A stretch of 47,327 nucleotides of DNA, from contig CAIYPD010000027.1 in the NCBI GenBank assembly GCA_903928075.1, forward strand, positions 1-47,327, in the 5' to 3' direction. A model generated the notes under the pieces. It was not told the origin of the DNA, made no database searches, and saw nothing but the letters and a program-made list of their open reading frames with translations. Position 1 is the stretch's first letter. Every line of letters begins with the position of its first letter. The translations under genes and the position numbers were made by a program. This stretch comes from Candidatus Firestoneibacteriota bacterium (GTDB taxonomy: Bacteria; Oederibacteriota; D2-FULL-39-29). Positions 17,796-26,766 of the stretch are shown here, in pieces.

Positions 17796-18652
17796 GGCGT
17801 AATTTACTATATTTTTGTTTTGTCTTAGCCGGCTTGTTTATGCCGGTTGAGACAGCTGCCGAATTAAAAGTTGAAAATGTGTCCGGTTCGCCTGTCCTGG
17901 AAGTTTCCTCCGGTAACCTTACCCACGGTGGAATATTTGTTGTAAGCACCTCTGCCAAAGAAGCCGGAAGTGTCAGGATTAAAGCTTCTGTTTTTCCGCT
18001 TTATTCAGGGAAAGATAAAAAGAACTCGGGAGTTATTATCGCGGTGCCGATATGGTGGAAAAGCGGAGTTGCTTACGAGGTATTTCTGGGCGGGGAGCCC
18101 ACGGGCGTAAGCCTTGCGGTCTTTGACCGGATTTCAAAAAAAGAGATACTGACGGTTGAAAAATCTAAACTTGTCAAGAATGAAGAAACGGAAAAGCAGT
18201 TTGATATTCTCTTTGGGGCTATTACCGGGCTTATTGATAAAAAGTATTGGTCAGGAATATTTCTCAAACCGGTTAACGGTAGAATTACCACCGAGTACGG
18301 GACCGGGCGCACGCTTAACGGGGTCTCCGGTCGGATTCACAAAGGTGTAGACATAGCCGCGCCTTTAGGGACCGAAGTAAAAGCTTCCAATGACGGACTG
18401 GTTACACTTTCAAGAAATTATTTTTCAACCGGAAATACCGTTGTAATAAACCACGGAACCGGAATAGTAAGTGTTTATTATCATATGGATGAACTCCTGG
18501 TCAAAGAGAACTCGCGTGTGCTTAAAGGCCAGGTTATAGGAAAGGTCGGCAGTACGGGGGTTTCAACGGGCGCACATTTGCACTTTGGAATCTGGATTTT
18601 TGGCGTCGACGCAGATCCTCTGGAACTTATTGACCGCGACCTTGAATACTGA
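17792..18652 (+). CDS. M23 family metallopeptidase, secreted
   Basis: Protein of 286 residues with an N-terminal signal peptide (about 1-24, ending near ETAAEL) and a C-terminal LytM/peptidase M23 domain (about 165-280). The zinc-site motifs are [11 protein letters not shown] (HxxxD) and the closing HLHFGIW (HxH). M23 domains cut peptidoglycan cross-bridges or activate amidases. The middle region (about 30-150) is a beta-rich domain with no family I can name. The start overlaps purC by four bases, but a functional link is unlikely. Confidence 0.87.
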   Translation: MRRNLLYFCFVLAGLFMPVETAAELKVENVSGSPVLEVSSGNLTHGGIFVVSTSAKEAGSVRIKASVFPLYSGKDKKNSGVIIAVPIWWKSGVAYEVFLGGEPTGVSLAVFDRISKKEILTVEKSKLVKNEETEKQFDILFGAITGLIDKKYWSGIFLKPVNGRITTEYGTGRTLNGVSGRIHKGVDIAAPLGTEVKASNDGLVTLSRNYFSTGNTVVINHGTGIVSVYYHMDELLVKENSRVLKGQVIGKVGSTGVSTGAHLHFGIWIFGVDADPLELIDRDLEY

Positions 18653-18708
18653 AAAAAATTAATAAAAACCAGCCATCCGGAAACGGAGGCAAAAAAGGAG
18701 GAAGAATA

Positions 18709-18879
18709 ATGGCTTATACTATCACTGATGAATGCGTGGCTTGCGGGGCATGTAAACCCGAATGTCCGGCGGAAGCGATTGCCGAGGGGGATCCTAAATA
18801 TACAATAGACCCGGCAAAATGCACGGATTGCGGCGCTTGTGCCAATGTGTGCCCGTCTGACGCATGCAAACCGCAGTAG
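18709..18879 (+). CDS. 2[4Fe-4S] ferredoxin, 56 residues
   Basis: Small clostridial-type ferredoxin. Two complete cluster motifs are visible: C9/C12/C15/C19 in CVACGACKPECP and C38/C41/C44/C48 in CTDCGACANVCP. It carries low-potential electrons in the cytoplasm. AAGGAGGAA precedes the ATG and is an excellent ribosome-binding site. The last 16 bases overlap the start of the dus gene in another frame, so the two are translationally coupled. Possible partners in the window include the hydroxy-acid oxidase system and the flavin/rubredoxin proteins. Confidence 0.93.
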   Translation: MAYTITDECVACGACKPECPAEAIAEGDPKYTIDPAKCTDCGACANVCPSDACKPQ

Positions 18880-19856
18880 TAAAAATTGGCAAGGTAACTA
18901 CCTGTAATAATATTTTTCTGGCGCCCATGGCCGGCATAACCGATATTCCGTTTCGCGGTATTGTTAAGGCGATGGGCTCCGGTCTTTTATTTTCCGAAAT
19001 GATCAGCGCCGAAGGCCTGGTGCGGGACGGAAGAAAAACGCAGAAAATTTCCGACATTGACGAAAAAGAAAGACCGGTCGCGCTCCAATTGTTCGGGGGC
19101 AAACCCGAGTCGATGGGGAAAGCGGCGGAAATACTTTCGGCCACCGCCGATATCTTAGATATAAATTGCGGTTGTTCGGTAAAAAAAGTGCTGAAAAGTA
19201 ACTCCGGCGCGGCGCTGCTAAAGGATCTTAAACTTTTCGAGGCAATTATCTCCGCGGTTGTAAAAAATTCGAAAGTCCCGGTGACCGTGAAGCTTAGAAG
19301 CGGCTGGGATAAGAGCAGTATTAACGCCGTAGAAACGGCAAAGGCCGCGGAAGCGTGCGGCGCAGCAGCGGTAACACTTCACCCGAGGACCCGGTGCCAG
19401 GCTTTTGGCGGCACAGCGGACTGGAACCAGATAGCGCTGGTAAAAAAGGCCGTGAAAATTCCGGTTATCGGCAGCGGTGATTTAAAAAATGAAGCAGATG
19501 TAAAAAAAATGTTTGAGGAAACCGCCTGTGACGCAGTCATGATAGGCCGGGCGTGTCTGGGCAATCCCTGGATTTTCAGGGAAGTTATTTACTTTCAGAA
19601 AACCGGAAAGCTCAGAGAAAAACCGCTCTTGAAAGAAAAAATTGAAATAATAAAACTGCACGGGGAAGGCATGGCCTTTTATAAGGGCGAGAAAGCAGGT
19701 ATGCTGGAATTTAGAAAACACCTGCTCTGGTATTTCAAAGGTATGAAGGGACTGAGGCATTTAAAGCCCCTGGTGAATTCTCTAGAGACCGTCACAGGAT
19801 TAAATAAAATATTAGAAATAGCAGGAAAGGGTGACCTATGCGGACAGATGATGTAA
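18864..19856 (+). CDS. dus: tRNA-dihydrouridine synthase
   Basis: FMN-dependent enzyme of 330 residues that reduces uridine to dihydrouridine in tRNA. The N-terminal TIM barrel shows LAPMAGITDIPFR near residue 20 and the catalytic cysteine segment DINCGCSVKKV, where most family members have GCP rather than GCS. VKLRSGWD and IGRACLGNPWIF are further family motifs; the last 80 residues form the helical RNA-binding domain. The start lies inside the ferredoxin gene, and the 3' end overlaps larB by 19 bases. DusB is the likely subtype but not certain. Confidence 0.92.
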   Translation: MQTAVVKIGKVTTCNNIFLAPMAGITDIPFRGIVKAMGSGLLFSEMISAEGLVRDGRKTQKISDIDEKERPVALQLFGGKPESMGKAAEILSATADILDINCGCSVKKVLKSNSGAALLKDLKLFEAIISAVVKNSKVPVTVKLRSGWDKSSINAVETAKAAEACGAAAVTLHPRTRCQAFGGTADWNQIALVKKAVKIPVIGSGDLKNEADVKKMFEETACDAVMIGRACLGNPWIFREVIYFQKTGKLREKPLLKEKIEIIKLHGEGMAFYKGEKAGMLEFRKHLLWYFKGMKGLRHLKPLVNSLETVTGLNKILEIAGKGDLCGQMM

Positions 19857-20590
19857 AAGAACTGCTACTTGGAGTCAAAACCGGTAATATCTCTATTGAA
19901 AAAGCTGTTGAAAAATTAAAACACCTGCCGATGAAGGATATGGACTTCGCGCATGTGGATACACACCGGGCTTTAAGGGCCGGTTTTCCTGAAGTAGTAT
20001 TTTGCCAGGGAAAGACCAAAGAACAGGTTGTTAAAATCATGAAGGAAATTGTTTTGCATTCCGGATATTGCCTGGGGACCCGGGCACAAAAAGAGGTTTT
20101 TGCCGCAGTAAAAAAGGTTTTTGGAAAAAATGCGGAGTATAACACCCCGGGCCGGACCATCTTTGTTAACTGTTCAAAAAAAGAGATCAGTAAAATAGGA
20201 AAAGTGGCGGTACTTACGGCAGGTACTTCCGATATTCCCGTAGCGGAAGAAGCGGCGGTAACGGCCGAGGTGACCGGCAGCAAGGTTCTGAGAATCTATG
20301 ATGTCGGAGTCTCAGGAATACACCGTTTATTCCGTCATTATGATGAGATAAGAGAAGCTAGAGTGATAATTGCCGTTGCAGGAATGGAAGGGGCCCTCCC
20401 GAGCGTAGTCGGAGGCCTGGTAGATAAGCCGGTAATTGCCGTGCCGACAAGCGTGGGATATGGCGCAAATTTTGGCGGAGTTTCAGCCCTACTTACTATG
20501 CTGAATTCCTGTTCCTCTAATGTCCTGACGGTTAATATTGATAACGGCTTTGGCGCAGGCTATGCCGCCAGTATAATTAATAAATTGTAA
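19838..20590 (+). CDS. larB: LarB, nickel-pincer cofactor biosynthesis carboxylase
   Basis: Protein of 250 residues matching LarB, which carboxylates nicotinic acid adenine dinucleotide to make the pyridinium-biscarboxylate precursor of the nickel-pincer nucleotide used by lactate racemase. The C-terminal half (about 115-250) has the PurE-like fold, with TAGTSDIPVAEEAA, AGMEGALPSVVGGL and PTSVGYGANFGG. The gene overlaps dus by 19 bases. larC, larE and larA are not in the window. The product may serve another nickel-pincer enzyme. A plain PurE is ruled out by the LarB-specific N-terminal domain. Confidence 0.9.
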   Translation: MRTDDVKELLLGVKTGNISIEKAVEKLKHLPMKDMDFAHVDTHRALRAGFPEVVFCQGKTKEQVVKIMKEIVLHSGYCLGTRAQKEVFAAVKKVFGKNAEYNTPGRTIFVNCSKKEISKIGKVAVLTAGTSDIPVAEEAAVTAEVTGSKVLRIYDVGVSGIHRLFRHYDEIREARVIIAVAGMEGALPSVVGGLVDKPVIAVPTSVGYGANFGGVSALLTMLNSCSSNVLTVNIDNGFGAGYAASIINKL

Positions 20591-20679
20591 AAGAGACCGG
20601 TTTTGGGAAACTATTTATTTTTCAAAATCATAAAACCATTAGAATACCTTATAAAATCGCTTAAAACTCCCCTTTAACC

Positions 20680-20708
20680 TTTACAAAAGATATTTATTTT
20701 GGTAAAAT
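20680..20708 (+). promoter_or_regulatory. Strong candidate promoter for the YjbH-like gene
   Basis: TTTACA at 20680-20685, exactly 17 bases, then TAAAAT at 20703-20708, in an AT-rich gap 70 bases upstream of the ATG at 20779. Each hexamer has five matches to consensus. Confidence 0.6.
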
Positions 20709-20778
20709 AATGATAATTATTAAATGACAAAGTGGTTTACTATCAAAGCCTTTAAAATTTAGCTTCAGGGGGTAAATT

Positions 20779-21495
20779 ATGAAAAAGTTTGTTTTTGCTA
20801 TGGTATTCTTGCTTGCTGCTTTGCCTTTTTTTGGTGAAACTTCGGTACAGAACACGCCAAATACGGATATAATTGACACTCCGACAAGTAAAACGCTTTT
20901 AAGGGGAATGTATAATTTTCATATGCGCTTTTATGAGGGTGGGGGGGTGCTGACGAGGGCCTGGGTTGGCTTTGCGAACAGTTTTATGATCGGCGCGACC
21001 TTCAATCTCGACAATGTAATAGGCATGGGTGCAATAAAAGGCAGGGAGCCTAAAGTGCTCGCAAAAGTCAGAATTATTGAAGATTCTGTGGCTTTTCCTG
21101 CTCTTGCTTTAGGCTATGAACCGCAGTCTTTCGGCGTTTTTACTCCCGGGCCGGATACTTATTCGGTGAAACCTATCGGGGCATATGCGGTGGTTACAAA
21201 ACAAATAGGGATATTAAGTGTAAATGCGGGAATATGTAATCATAATGTTTGGAATAATTTTTCTCTGAACAATGACCTGGGCATCTTTGCCGGGGCGATT
21301 GCAATGATAAATCCGGATTTTGCCGTCCTGGGGGAATACAATGATATTACCTCCCTCTCAACCAATAGTTTGAATCTTGGTTTCAGATACGCTTTTGCGC
21401 CGGAGCTAAGGATTGAAATTGATATTAAAGGTTTGACCGGGGATCCGACTATGTATATCCGGAATTTAAGAATTGATTACACAAATTATTTTTAA
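20779..21495 (+). CDS. YjbH-like outer-membrane beta-barrel protein
   Basis: Secreted protein of 238 residues. It has a clear signal peptide (about 1-20, LLAALPFFGETS) and then alternating amphipathic strands rich in glycine and aromatic residues, ending in an aromatic residue (NYF), as expected of an outer-membrane barrel. The stretch GVLTRAWVGFANSFMIGATFNLDNVIG resembles YjbH-type proteins linked to exopolysaccharide export. Function in this organism is unknown. It has its own promoter and is not part of the neighbouring purine or accA operons. Confidence 0.65.
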   Translation: MKKFVFAMVFLLAALPFFGETSVQNTPNTDIIDTPTSKTLLRGMYNFHMRFYEGGGVLTRAWVGFANSFMIGATFNLDNVIGMGAIKGREPKVLAKVRIIEDSVAFPALALGYEPQSFGVFTPGPDTYSVKPIGAYAVVTKQIGILSVNAGICNHNVWNNFSLNNDLGIFAGAIAMINPDFAVLGEYNDITSLSTNSLNLGFRYAFAPELRIEIDIKGLTGDPTMYIRNLRIDYTNYF

Positions 21496-21557
21496 GCAAG
21501 CGCCTACCGGAAACCGGTGCTGCGTTTAAAATATATTTTTTTCCCCAGGAGTAGAGT

Positions 21558-22523
21558 GTGAGTGATTTCAAACTGGATTTTGAAAAAAGCATAATAGAAC
21601 TCGAAAAAAAGATAGAAGAGCTTAAAAAGTTCACTGAGAGCCGGGAAATAGATTTCTCGGAAGAAATTAAAAAGCTCGAGATAAAATCCGAGTCTATGAA
21701 GAGAGAGATTTATTCTAAACTTTCGCCCTGGCAGCGGATTCAGGTTGCGAAAAATCTTCTAAGGCCCAGGACGCTGGATTACATACAGAAAGTTTTTGAA
21801 GACTTTATACCTCTTCACGGTGACCGGCTTTTTAAAGACGATACGGCTGTGATTGGTGGCCTGGCTTTTTTTGAAGGCGCGCCTGTGGTTGTTCTCGGTC
21901 ATCAAAAAGGCAAGGACACCAAGGACCATATCTTCCGTAACTTTGGTATGGCTAATCCTGAAGGTTACAGAAAGGCTTTAAGGCTCATACAGATGGCGGA
22001 AAGGTTTAACAGGCCGGTAATAAGCTTTGTGGATACTCCCGGCGCTTATCCCGGTATCGGGGCCGAAGAAAGAGGCGTGGCTGAAGCCATTGCAAAAAAC
22101 CTTAAAGAATTAAGCGGAGTAAAGACGCCGATTATAGTTATTGTGCACGGGGAAGGCGGTAGTGGAGGTGCTTTGGGTATTGCAATAGGAGACAGGATCC
22201 TTATGCTGGAGAATGCAGTCTACTCCGTTATTTCTCCCGAAGGGTGTTCGGCTATTATCTGGAAGAATGCAAGCCGGGCCGCAGATGCTTCCGTGGTCTT
22301 AAAGATGACCGCGCAGGACCTGCTTGAGTTGGGTGTTATAGATGAAATAATAAAAGAACCCGCGGGCGGGGCTCACAGAAATCATGCGGAAATAATACAA
22401 ACTATGAAAAACGTTATCAGAAAGTCCTTAAAGGAATTAGTAGGGCTTGATAAAAACGAACTGGTAGCGCGGCGCTATGAAAAATTCAGAGCTATGGGAA
22501 AATTTCTTGAAATTGAGGGGTAG
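21558..22523 (+). CDS. accA: Acetyl-CoA carboxylase carboxyltransferase, alpha subunit
   Basis: Subunit of 321 residues that with AccD transfers the carboxyl group from biotin to acetyl-CoA, the first step of fatty acid synthesis. Typical segments are the N-terminal coiled coil (FEKSIIELEKKIEELKKF), HGDRLFKDD, PGAYPGIGAEERG and GEGGSGGALGIAIGD. The length is standard. The start is GTG 21558 with AGGAG six bases upstream. accD is not in the window. purN follows 33 bases later. Confidence 0.95.
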   Translation: MSDFKLDFEKSIIELEKKIEELKKFTESREIDFSEEIKKLEIKSESMKREIYSKLSPWQRIQVAKNLLRPRTLDYIQKVFEDFIPLHGDRLFKDDTAVIGGLAFFEGAPVVVLGHQKGKDTKDHIFRNFGMANPEGYRKALRLIQMAERFNRPVISFVDTPGAYPGIGAEERGVAEAIAKNLKELSGVKTPIIVIVHGEGGSGGALGIAIGDRILMLENAVYSVISPEGCSAIIWKNASRAADASVVLKMTAQDLLELGVIDEIIKEPAGGAHRNHAEIIQTMKNVIRKSLKELVGLDKNELVARRYEKFRAMGKFLEIEG

Positions 22524-22556
22524 ACCCAGAGCACAAAGAACAGTTAGGACTTTATT

Positions 22557-23168
22557 ATGGCTAAAATAAAAATAGGAGTTCTGGCCTCGGGCCGCGGCAG
22601 TAATCTTCAAGCCATTATTGATGCGTGTGGAAAGAAGAACAGTGCGGCAGAAGTGGCTGTCGTGATAAGTGACAGAGCGGACTCTTATGCGCTTATAAGG
22701 GCAAAAACCCGGGGGATTAAGGCTGTTTTTATTGATCCGGCGTCTTATGCCTCCAGGAAGCTGCACGAAAAAGCGATAGTGAAACTCCTGCAGCAAAATA
22801 AGGCGGACCTTGTCTGCCTGGCCGGATACATGCGGCTGCTTACCGGATTTATAATAGGAAAATTCAAAAACAGAATTCTTAATATTCATCCGGCTTTATT
22901 GCCGGCTTTTCCGGGCGCGCACGGTCAAAAGGATGCGCTTAATTATGGCGTCAAAGTTTCAGGGTGTACGGTTCATTTTGTCGTAGAAAAAATGGATTTT
23001 GGCCCGATAATTGCGCAAGTGCCGGTTCTTGTGGCGGAAAATGATAGCGTAGAAACTCTTGCAGGAAGAATTCTTAAACAGGAACACAAATTATATCCAA
23101 AAGTTATAGAGCTATTTGCAAAAGGTAAACTGCAGGTAAAAGGAAGAAGAGTCAATATAAAAAATTAA
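22557..23168 (+). CDS. purN: Phosphoribosylglycinamide formyltransferase
   Basis: Formyl-THF-dependent GAR transformylase of 203 residues, third step of purine synthesis. The catalytic triad is visible as N109 and H111 in NIHPALLPAF and D147 in VEKMDFGP. The phosphate-binding N-terminus reads VLASGRGSNLQAI. The length is typical. folD at 35343 in this window can supply the formyl donor pathway. An inverted repeat lies between this gene and purH. Confidence 0.94.
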   Translation: MAKIKIGVLASGRGSNLQAIIDACGKKNSAAEVAVVISDRADSYALIRAKTRGIKAVFIDPASYASRKLHEKAIVKLLQQNKADLVCLAGYMRLLTGFIIGKFKNRILNIHPALLPAFPGAHGQKDALNYGVKVSGCTVHFVVEKMDFGPIIAQVPVLVAENDSVETLAGRILKQEHKLYPKVIELFAKGKLQVKGRRVNIKN

Positions 23169-23172
23169 AAGC

Positions 23173-23232
23173 TTACGGTTTATAATTTACTCTAAGTGCT
23201 TAAAAGCGCTAAAGGTAAACGGTAAACTGTAA
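23173..23232 (+). promoter_or_regulatory. Long imperfect hairpin in the purH leader
   Basis: Bases 23173-23190 (TTACGGTTTATAATTTAC) are complementary to 23215-23232 at 14 of 18 positions. Inside is a second stem AGTGCT/AGCGCT with a TAAA loop. The structure ends about 10 bases before the purH ribosome-binding site. It could be a leader element or just intergenic repeat text. Confidence 0.45.
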
Positions 23233-23251
23233 ACTTATTTTGGAGGCTATT

Positions 23252-24808
23252 ATGATCAAAGTAAAACGGGCTCTAATCAGTGTTTCGGATAAAACCGGAA
23301 TTATAGATTTTGCGAAAGTATTAAAAAAATTCGGGGTGACTATTATATCCACCGGGGGCACTTCCAAGGCGCTTAAAGAAGCGGGAATAGCCTGTATGGA
23401 TATTTCCGAGGTTACCGGTTTTCCCGAGATGCTGGACGGCCGGGTAAAAACCCTGCATCCCAAGATTCACGGCGGGCTCCTGGCGCTGCGCGAAAAGAAA
23501 GAACATATGGACAAAATAAAAGAGCATGCGATTGAGATGATAGATATGGTTGTGGTAAATCTTTATCCTTTTGAAAAAACTGTCGCAAGGCCCGGCGTTA
23601 CACTCGAAGAGGCGATAGAAAATATTGACATCGGCGGGCCCTCGATGATCCGTTCGGCTTCTAAAAATTACGAAAGCGTTTGCGTGGTGGTTAATCCCTC
23701 TTTCTACGGTGAAATAAGCGCAGATCTTGAAAAAAACAAAGGGGCGGTTTCAGGGGAACTAAAAAAAAGGATGATGATAGAGGCCTTTAAGCACACTTAT
23801 CAATATGATATGAATATTTACAATTTCTTCAGCAAGAGTTTCTTTGGCAGTGCGCTGCCGGAAACCTTTAATATGGCGCTGGCTAAGGTGCAAGACTTAA
23901 GGTACGGCGAAAACCCGCATCAGAAGGCGGCTTTCTATGTGGATCATAAGGCGAAAGAACCTTCAATCTCGAATGCTGTCCAGCTGCATGGGAAAGAACT
24001 GTCGTACAATAATATAATGGATGCGGATGCGGCCGTGGAAATAATCAAAGAATTCAGTGAACCCGCGGCGACAATAATAAAACACACTAATCCCTGCGGT
24101 ACAGCGGTGGCCGGCGATATAGATACTGCCTTTGTTTTGGCCTATGAGGCCGATTCTGTTTCGGCTTTTGGCGGAATCGCAGCTCTTAACCGGAAGGTTA
24201 CTTTAAAGATCGCCGAATATCTTACCGGTAAATATTTTGAAATTATTGCGGCCCCGGAATTTGAACCCGCGGCACTCGAAGTGCTTAAGAAAAAACAGGA
24301 CCTCCGGATACTTGAGATAAAGAATCTGGGCTCCAATACCGCACGGGACCAGGAATTTGCCGTAAGAAAAGTCGTCGGCGGAGTCCTGCTGCAGGAAAGG
24401 GATCTTAAAACTATAACGGAAGCGGATTTACGGGTAGTCACGAAAAAAGCCCCGACTAAAGAAGAGATAAAAGATATGCTCTTCGGCTGGAGGGTTGTAA
24501 AACATGTGAAATCAAACGCCATCCTTATAGTGAAAAATGGCGTTACTTTAGGCGTGGGCGCCGGCCAGATGAACCGGGTCGGTTCCGTTAAAATTGCCGC
24601 AGAACAGGCAAAAGAGAAAGCAAAAGGCGCCGTACTTTGCTCCGACGCTTTTTTCCCGAAACCTGACGGGGTTGAAGAGGCCCAACTCGCCGGCATTTCC
24701 GCGATAATCCAGACGGGTGGATCCAAGAAAGACCAGGAAGTGATTGACGCGGCGGACAGGCTGGGCCTGGCTATGGTAATGACCGATGTCCGGCATTTTA
24801 AACATTAA
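23252..24808 (+). CDS. purH: Bifunctional AICAR transformylase/IMP cyclohydrolase
   Basis: Enzyme of 518 residues for the last two steps of IMP synthesis. The N-terminal MGS-like cyclohydrolase domain starts ALISVSDKTGI and contains STGGTSKAL and DGRVKTLHPKIHGG. The transformylase domain has the IKHTNPCG catalytic segment near residue 277 and ends with MVMTDVRHFKH. ATG 23252 is preferred over TTG 23240, since GGAGG lies between them at ribosome-binding distance. The 3' end overlaps rlmN by 23 bases. Confidence 0.95.
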   Translation: MIKVKRALISVSDKTGIIDFAKVLKKFGVTIISTGGTSKALKEAGIACMDISEVTGFPEMLDGRVKTLHPKIHGGLLALREKKEHMDKIKEHAIEMIDMVVVNLYPFEKTVARPGVTLEEAIENIDIGGPSMIRSASKNYESVCVVVNPSFYGEISADLEKNKGAVSGELKKRMMIEAFKHTYQYDMNIYNFFSKSFFGSALPETFNMALAKVQDLRYGENPHQKAAFYVDHKAKEPSISNAVQLHGKELSYNNIMDADAAVEIIKEFSEPAATIIKHTNPCGTAVAGDIDTAFVLAYEADSVSAFGGIAALNRKVTLKIAEYLTGKYFEIIAAPEFEPAALEVLKKKQDLRILEIKNLGSNTARDQEFAVRKVVGGVLLQERDLKTITEADLRVVTKKAPTKEEIKDMLFGWRVVKHVKSNAILIVKNGVTLGVGAGQMNRVGSVKIAAEQAKEKAKGAVLCSDAFFPKPDGVEEAQLAGISAIIQTGGSKKDQEVIDAADRLGLAMVMTDVRHFKH

Positions 24809-25829
24809 ATTGGAAAACATTTTAGATCTTACAAAAGAGGAACTGGGCGGGCTGCTTTTAAAAGAGGGCGGCAAGAAATTTAACGCCAATCAGATCTTCA
24901 ACTGGCTCTACAAAAAAAAGGCGGTTTCTTTTACGGAGATGAGTAATCTCTCCGCGGGGATGCGCGCCGCAACCGAAAAGCTCTTTGAAATAAAATATTT
25001 AACCAGCGGAAAAATACTTACCTCGGCTAAAGGGGATGCGGTAAAATTCCTTTTTAAACTGGGCGACGGTCATAAAATAGAATCGGTGCTGATGCTCCAG
25101 CCCTATGGTAATACTTTTTGCGCTTCCACTCAGGTGGGCTGTGCTTATGGGTGCCATATGTGCGCTACAGGCAAGATGGGGCTCAAGAGGAATCTCTCCC
25201 CCGGAGAAATAACCGGCCAACTGCTGGCAGCGGAGAAGGAACAGGGGGAAAAAGTAAACAACATTGTATTTATGGGGATGGGCGAACCTCTGGCGAATTA
25301 TGATAATTTCAAAAAAGCCGTTTTGATATTCTCGGATCCGGACGGTATAAATATTAATCAGAGAAGGCAGACCGTTTCCACCTGCGGGGTGGTGCCGGGA
25401 ATTGACCGCCTCATATCCGACGGGCTGAGAGTAAATCTGTCGGTTTCGCTCCATTCGACTTTCGATTCCCTGCGGGATAAATTGGTGCCGGTGAATAAGA
25501 AATATAAAGTTGCGGTTTTACTCAAAAAACTTCAGGAATACTGCAAAGTCACCCGTTCGCATGTTTCTATTGAATATGTGCTGATAGCCGGGGTAAACGA
25601 CGGCATAGGTGAAGCGGATAATCTGATTAAAATGATAAATAAGTTCTGTCTCAATACAAAAGTGAATTTAATCCCTGTTAATCCCGTGGATGCGCTTTCT
25701 CCCAGCGGGGAAGAGACAATTAAAATGTGGCAGAAAAAGCTTGAAAATGCTAAAATAATAAGCACTTCAAGGAGAGAAAGAGGCGCTGATATTTTAGCTG
25801 CTTGCGGCCAACTAGCCGGGGAAGAATAG
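24786..25829 (+). CDS. rlmN: 23S rRNA/tRNA adenine-C2 methyltransferase RlmN
   Basis: Radical SAM enzyme of 347 residues that methylates C2 of adenosine in 23S rRNA and some tRNAs. The cluster-binding CxxxCxxC motif is CAYGCHMC near residues 118-125. The C-terminal resolving cysteine is in ADILAACGQLAG, and GMGEPLANYDN is a family signature. The start lies within the end of purH. The next gene begins one base after the stop. The order rlmN, PASTA protein, rpe is notable because Firmicutes carry a PASTA kinase there. Confidence 0.95.
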   Translation: MSGILNIKLENILDLTKEELGGLLLKEGGKKFNANQIFNWLYKKKAVSFTEMSNLSAGMRAATEKLFEIKYLTSGKILTSAKGDAVKFLFKLGDGHKIESVLMLQPYGNTFCASTQVGCAYGCHMCATGKMGLKRNLSPGEITGQLLAAEKEQGEKVNNIVFMGMGEPLANYDNFKKAVLIFSDPDGININQRRQTVSTCGVVPGIDRLISDGLRVNLSVSLHSTFDSLRDKLVPVNKKYKVAVLLKKLQEYCKVTRSHVSIEYVLIAGVNDGIGEADNLIKMINKFCLNTKVNLIPVNPVDALSPSGEETIKMWQKKLENAKIISTSRRERGADILAACGQLAGEE

Positions 25830-25830
25830 T

Positions 25831-26766
25831 TTGAATAAGGAAAAACTGGTAACAACCGGTGTTTTTACTCTGATCTTCTTTGTAACTGTTTACATTACTA
25901 TGGCATATGTTATACGGGGTAAGTCAGTTATTGTTCCTAATATAAAAGGGTATCCGGTCCAGGACGCAAGGAAAAAGCTTGTTGAGAAAAACCTTAACCT
26001 TAAAGAGGGTACCGAGAGTTTCAGTGAAACCATCCCGGGCGGTTGTGTTATGGCTCAGGATCCGATAGAAGGCGCGTATGTTAAGGAAGGCCGAACCGTC
26101 TATGTTACGGTAAGCCTGGGTATTAAGATGGTCACGGTCCCGGATCTACGGGAGCAAAATACCCGGCAGGCCAGGATAATTTTATCCCAGAGCGGCTTGA
26201 ATCTCGGCGCGACTGCGAAAATAGCGACTAAAGATATTCCGGAGGGCTATATCCTGGCTCAGAATCCTTCGGCTAACAGCATGCTTAAGAGAAATGCGTC
26301 GGTTGATGTGCTTATGAGTACGGGAGAAAAAGAAGTATATTATATAATGCCGAATATCACCGGCAAAAAATATGATATGATCAGAAAGTCGCTGCATAAT
26401 TTTAAATTAAACATTGGCAAGGTATCTTACGGCAATATAACGGATTTTGCAAAAGGGGCGGTAATTGACCAGTCTCCCCTGCCGGGCTCAAAAATTAAAA
26501 AGGGAGGGACTGTCGACCTTACGGTAAACCTGAGCGACAGCGACAAACGCTTCCGGCTTGTGAATATTCTTTACACCGTCCAGAAGGGTGGTCTGGGTAT
26601 GAAACGCGTACGGCTGGTACTTCTGGATAACGACGGCAGCCGGGAAATATATAATGATATGTCCAGGGCAGGCGGCACGATAGAAGAAGCCGTAAGAGTC
26701 AGCGGGGAAGCGGTGTTGCAAATCTATATAAATAATGTACTGCTGGAAGAAAAAAAATATGAATAA
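25831..26766 (+). CDS. PASTA-domain membrane protein without a kinase domain
   Basis: Protein of 311 residues anchored by one N-terminal helix (about 10-28) with only some nine cytoplasmic residues before it. Three PASTA domains follow (about 33-96, 97-167 and 168-235; repeated VPNIKGYPVQDARKKL, VPDLREQNTRQARIIL and MPNITGKKYDMIRKSL). About 75 residues of unclassified C-terminus end the protein. PASTA domains bind muropeptides or beta-lactams in PrkC-type kinases and penicillin-binding proteins. There is no kinase, transpeptidase or other catalytic region. The start is TTG 25831 directly after the rlmN stop. The start of rpe overlaps its end. Confidence 0.9.
   Translation: MNKEKLVTTGVFTLIFFVTVYITMAYVIRGKSVIVPNIKGYPVQDARKKLVEKNLNLKEGTESFSETIPGGCVMAQDPIEGAYVKEGRTVYVTVSLGIKMVTVPDLREQNTRQARIILSQSGLNLGATAKIATKDIPEGYILAQNPSANSMLKRNASVDVLMSTGEKEVYYIMPNITGKKYDMIRKSLHNFKLNIGKVSYGNITDFAKGAVIDQSPLPGSKIKKGGTVDLTVNLSDSDKRFRLVNILYTVQKGGLGMKRVRLVLLDNDGSREIYNDMSRAGGTIEEAVRVSGEAVLQIYINNVLLEEKKYE

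Noticed and set aside
19838-20590. PurE (AIR carboxylase)
   Set aside because: PurE-like fold only in the C-terminal half; the N-terminal domain and length match LarB.
21500-21540. Terminator after the YjbH-like gene
   Set aside because: ACCGG-AAA-CCGGT is a very short stem, and the T-rich stretch lies too far downstream to be convincing.
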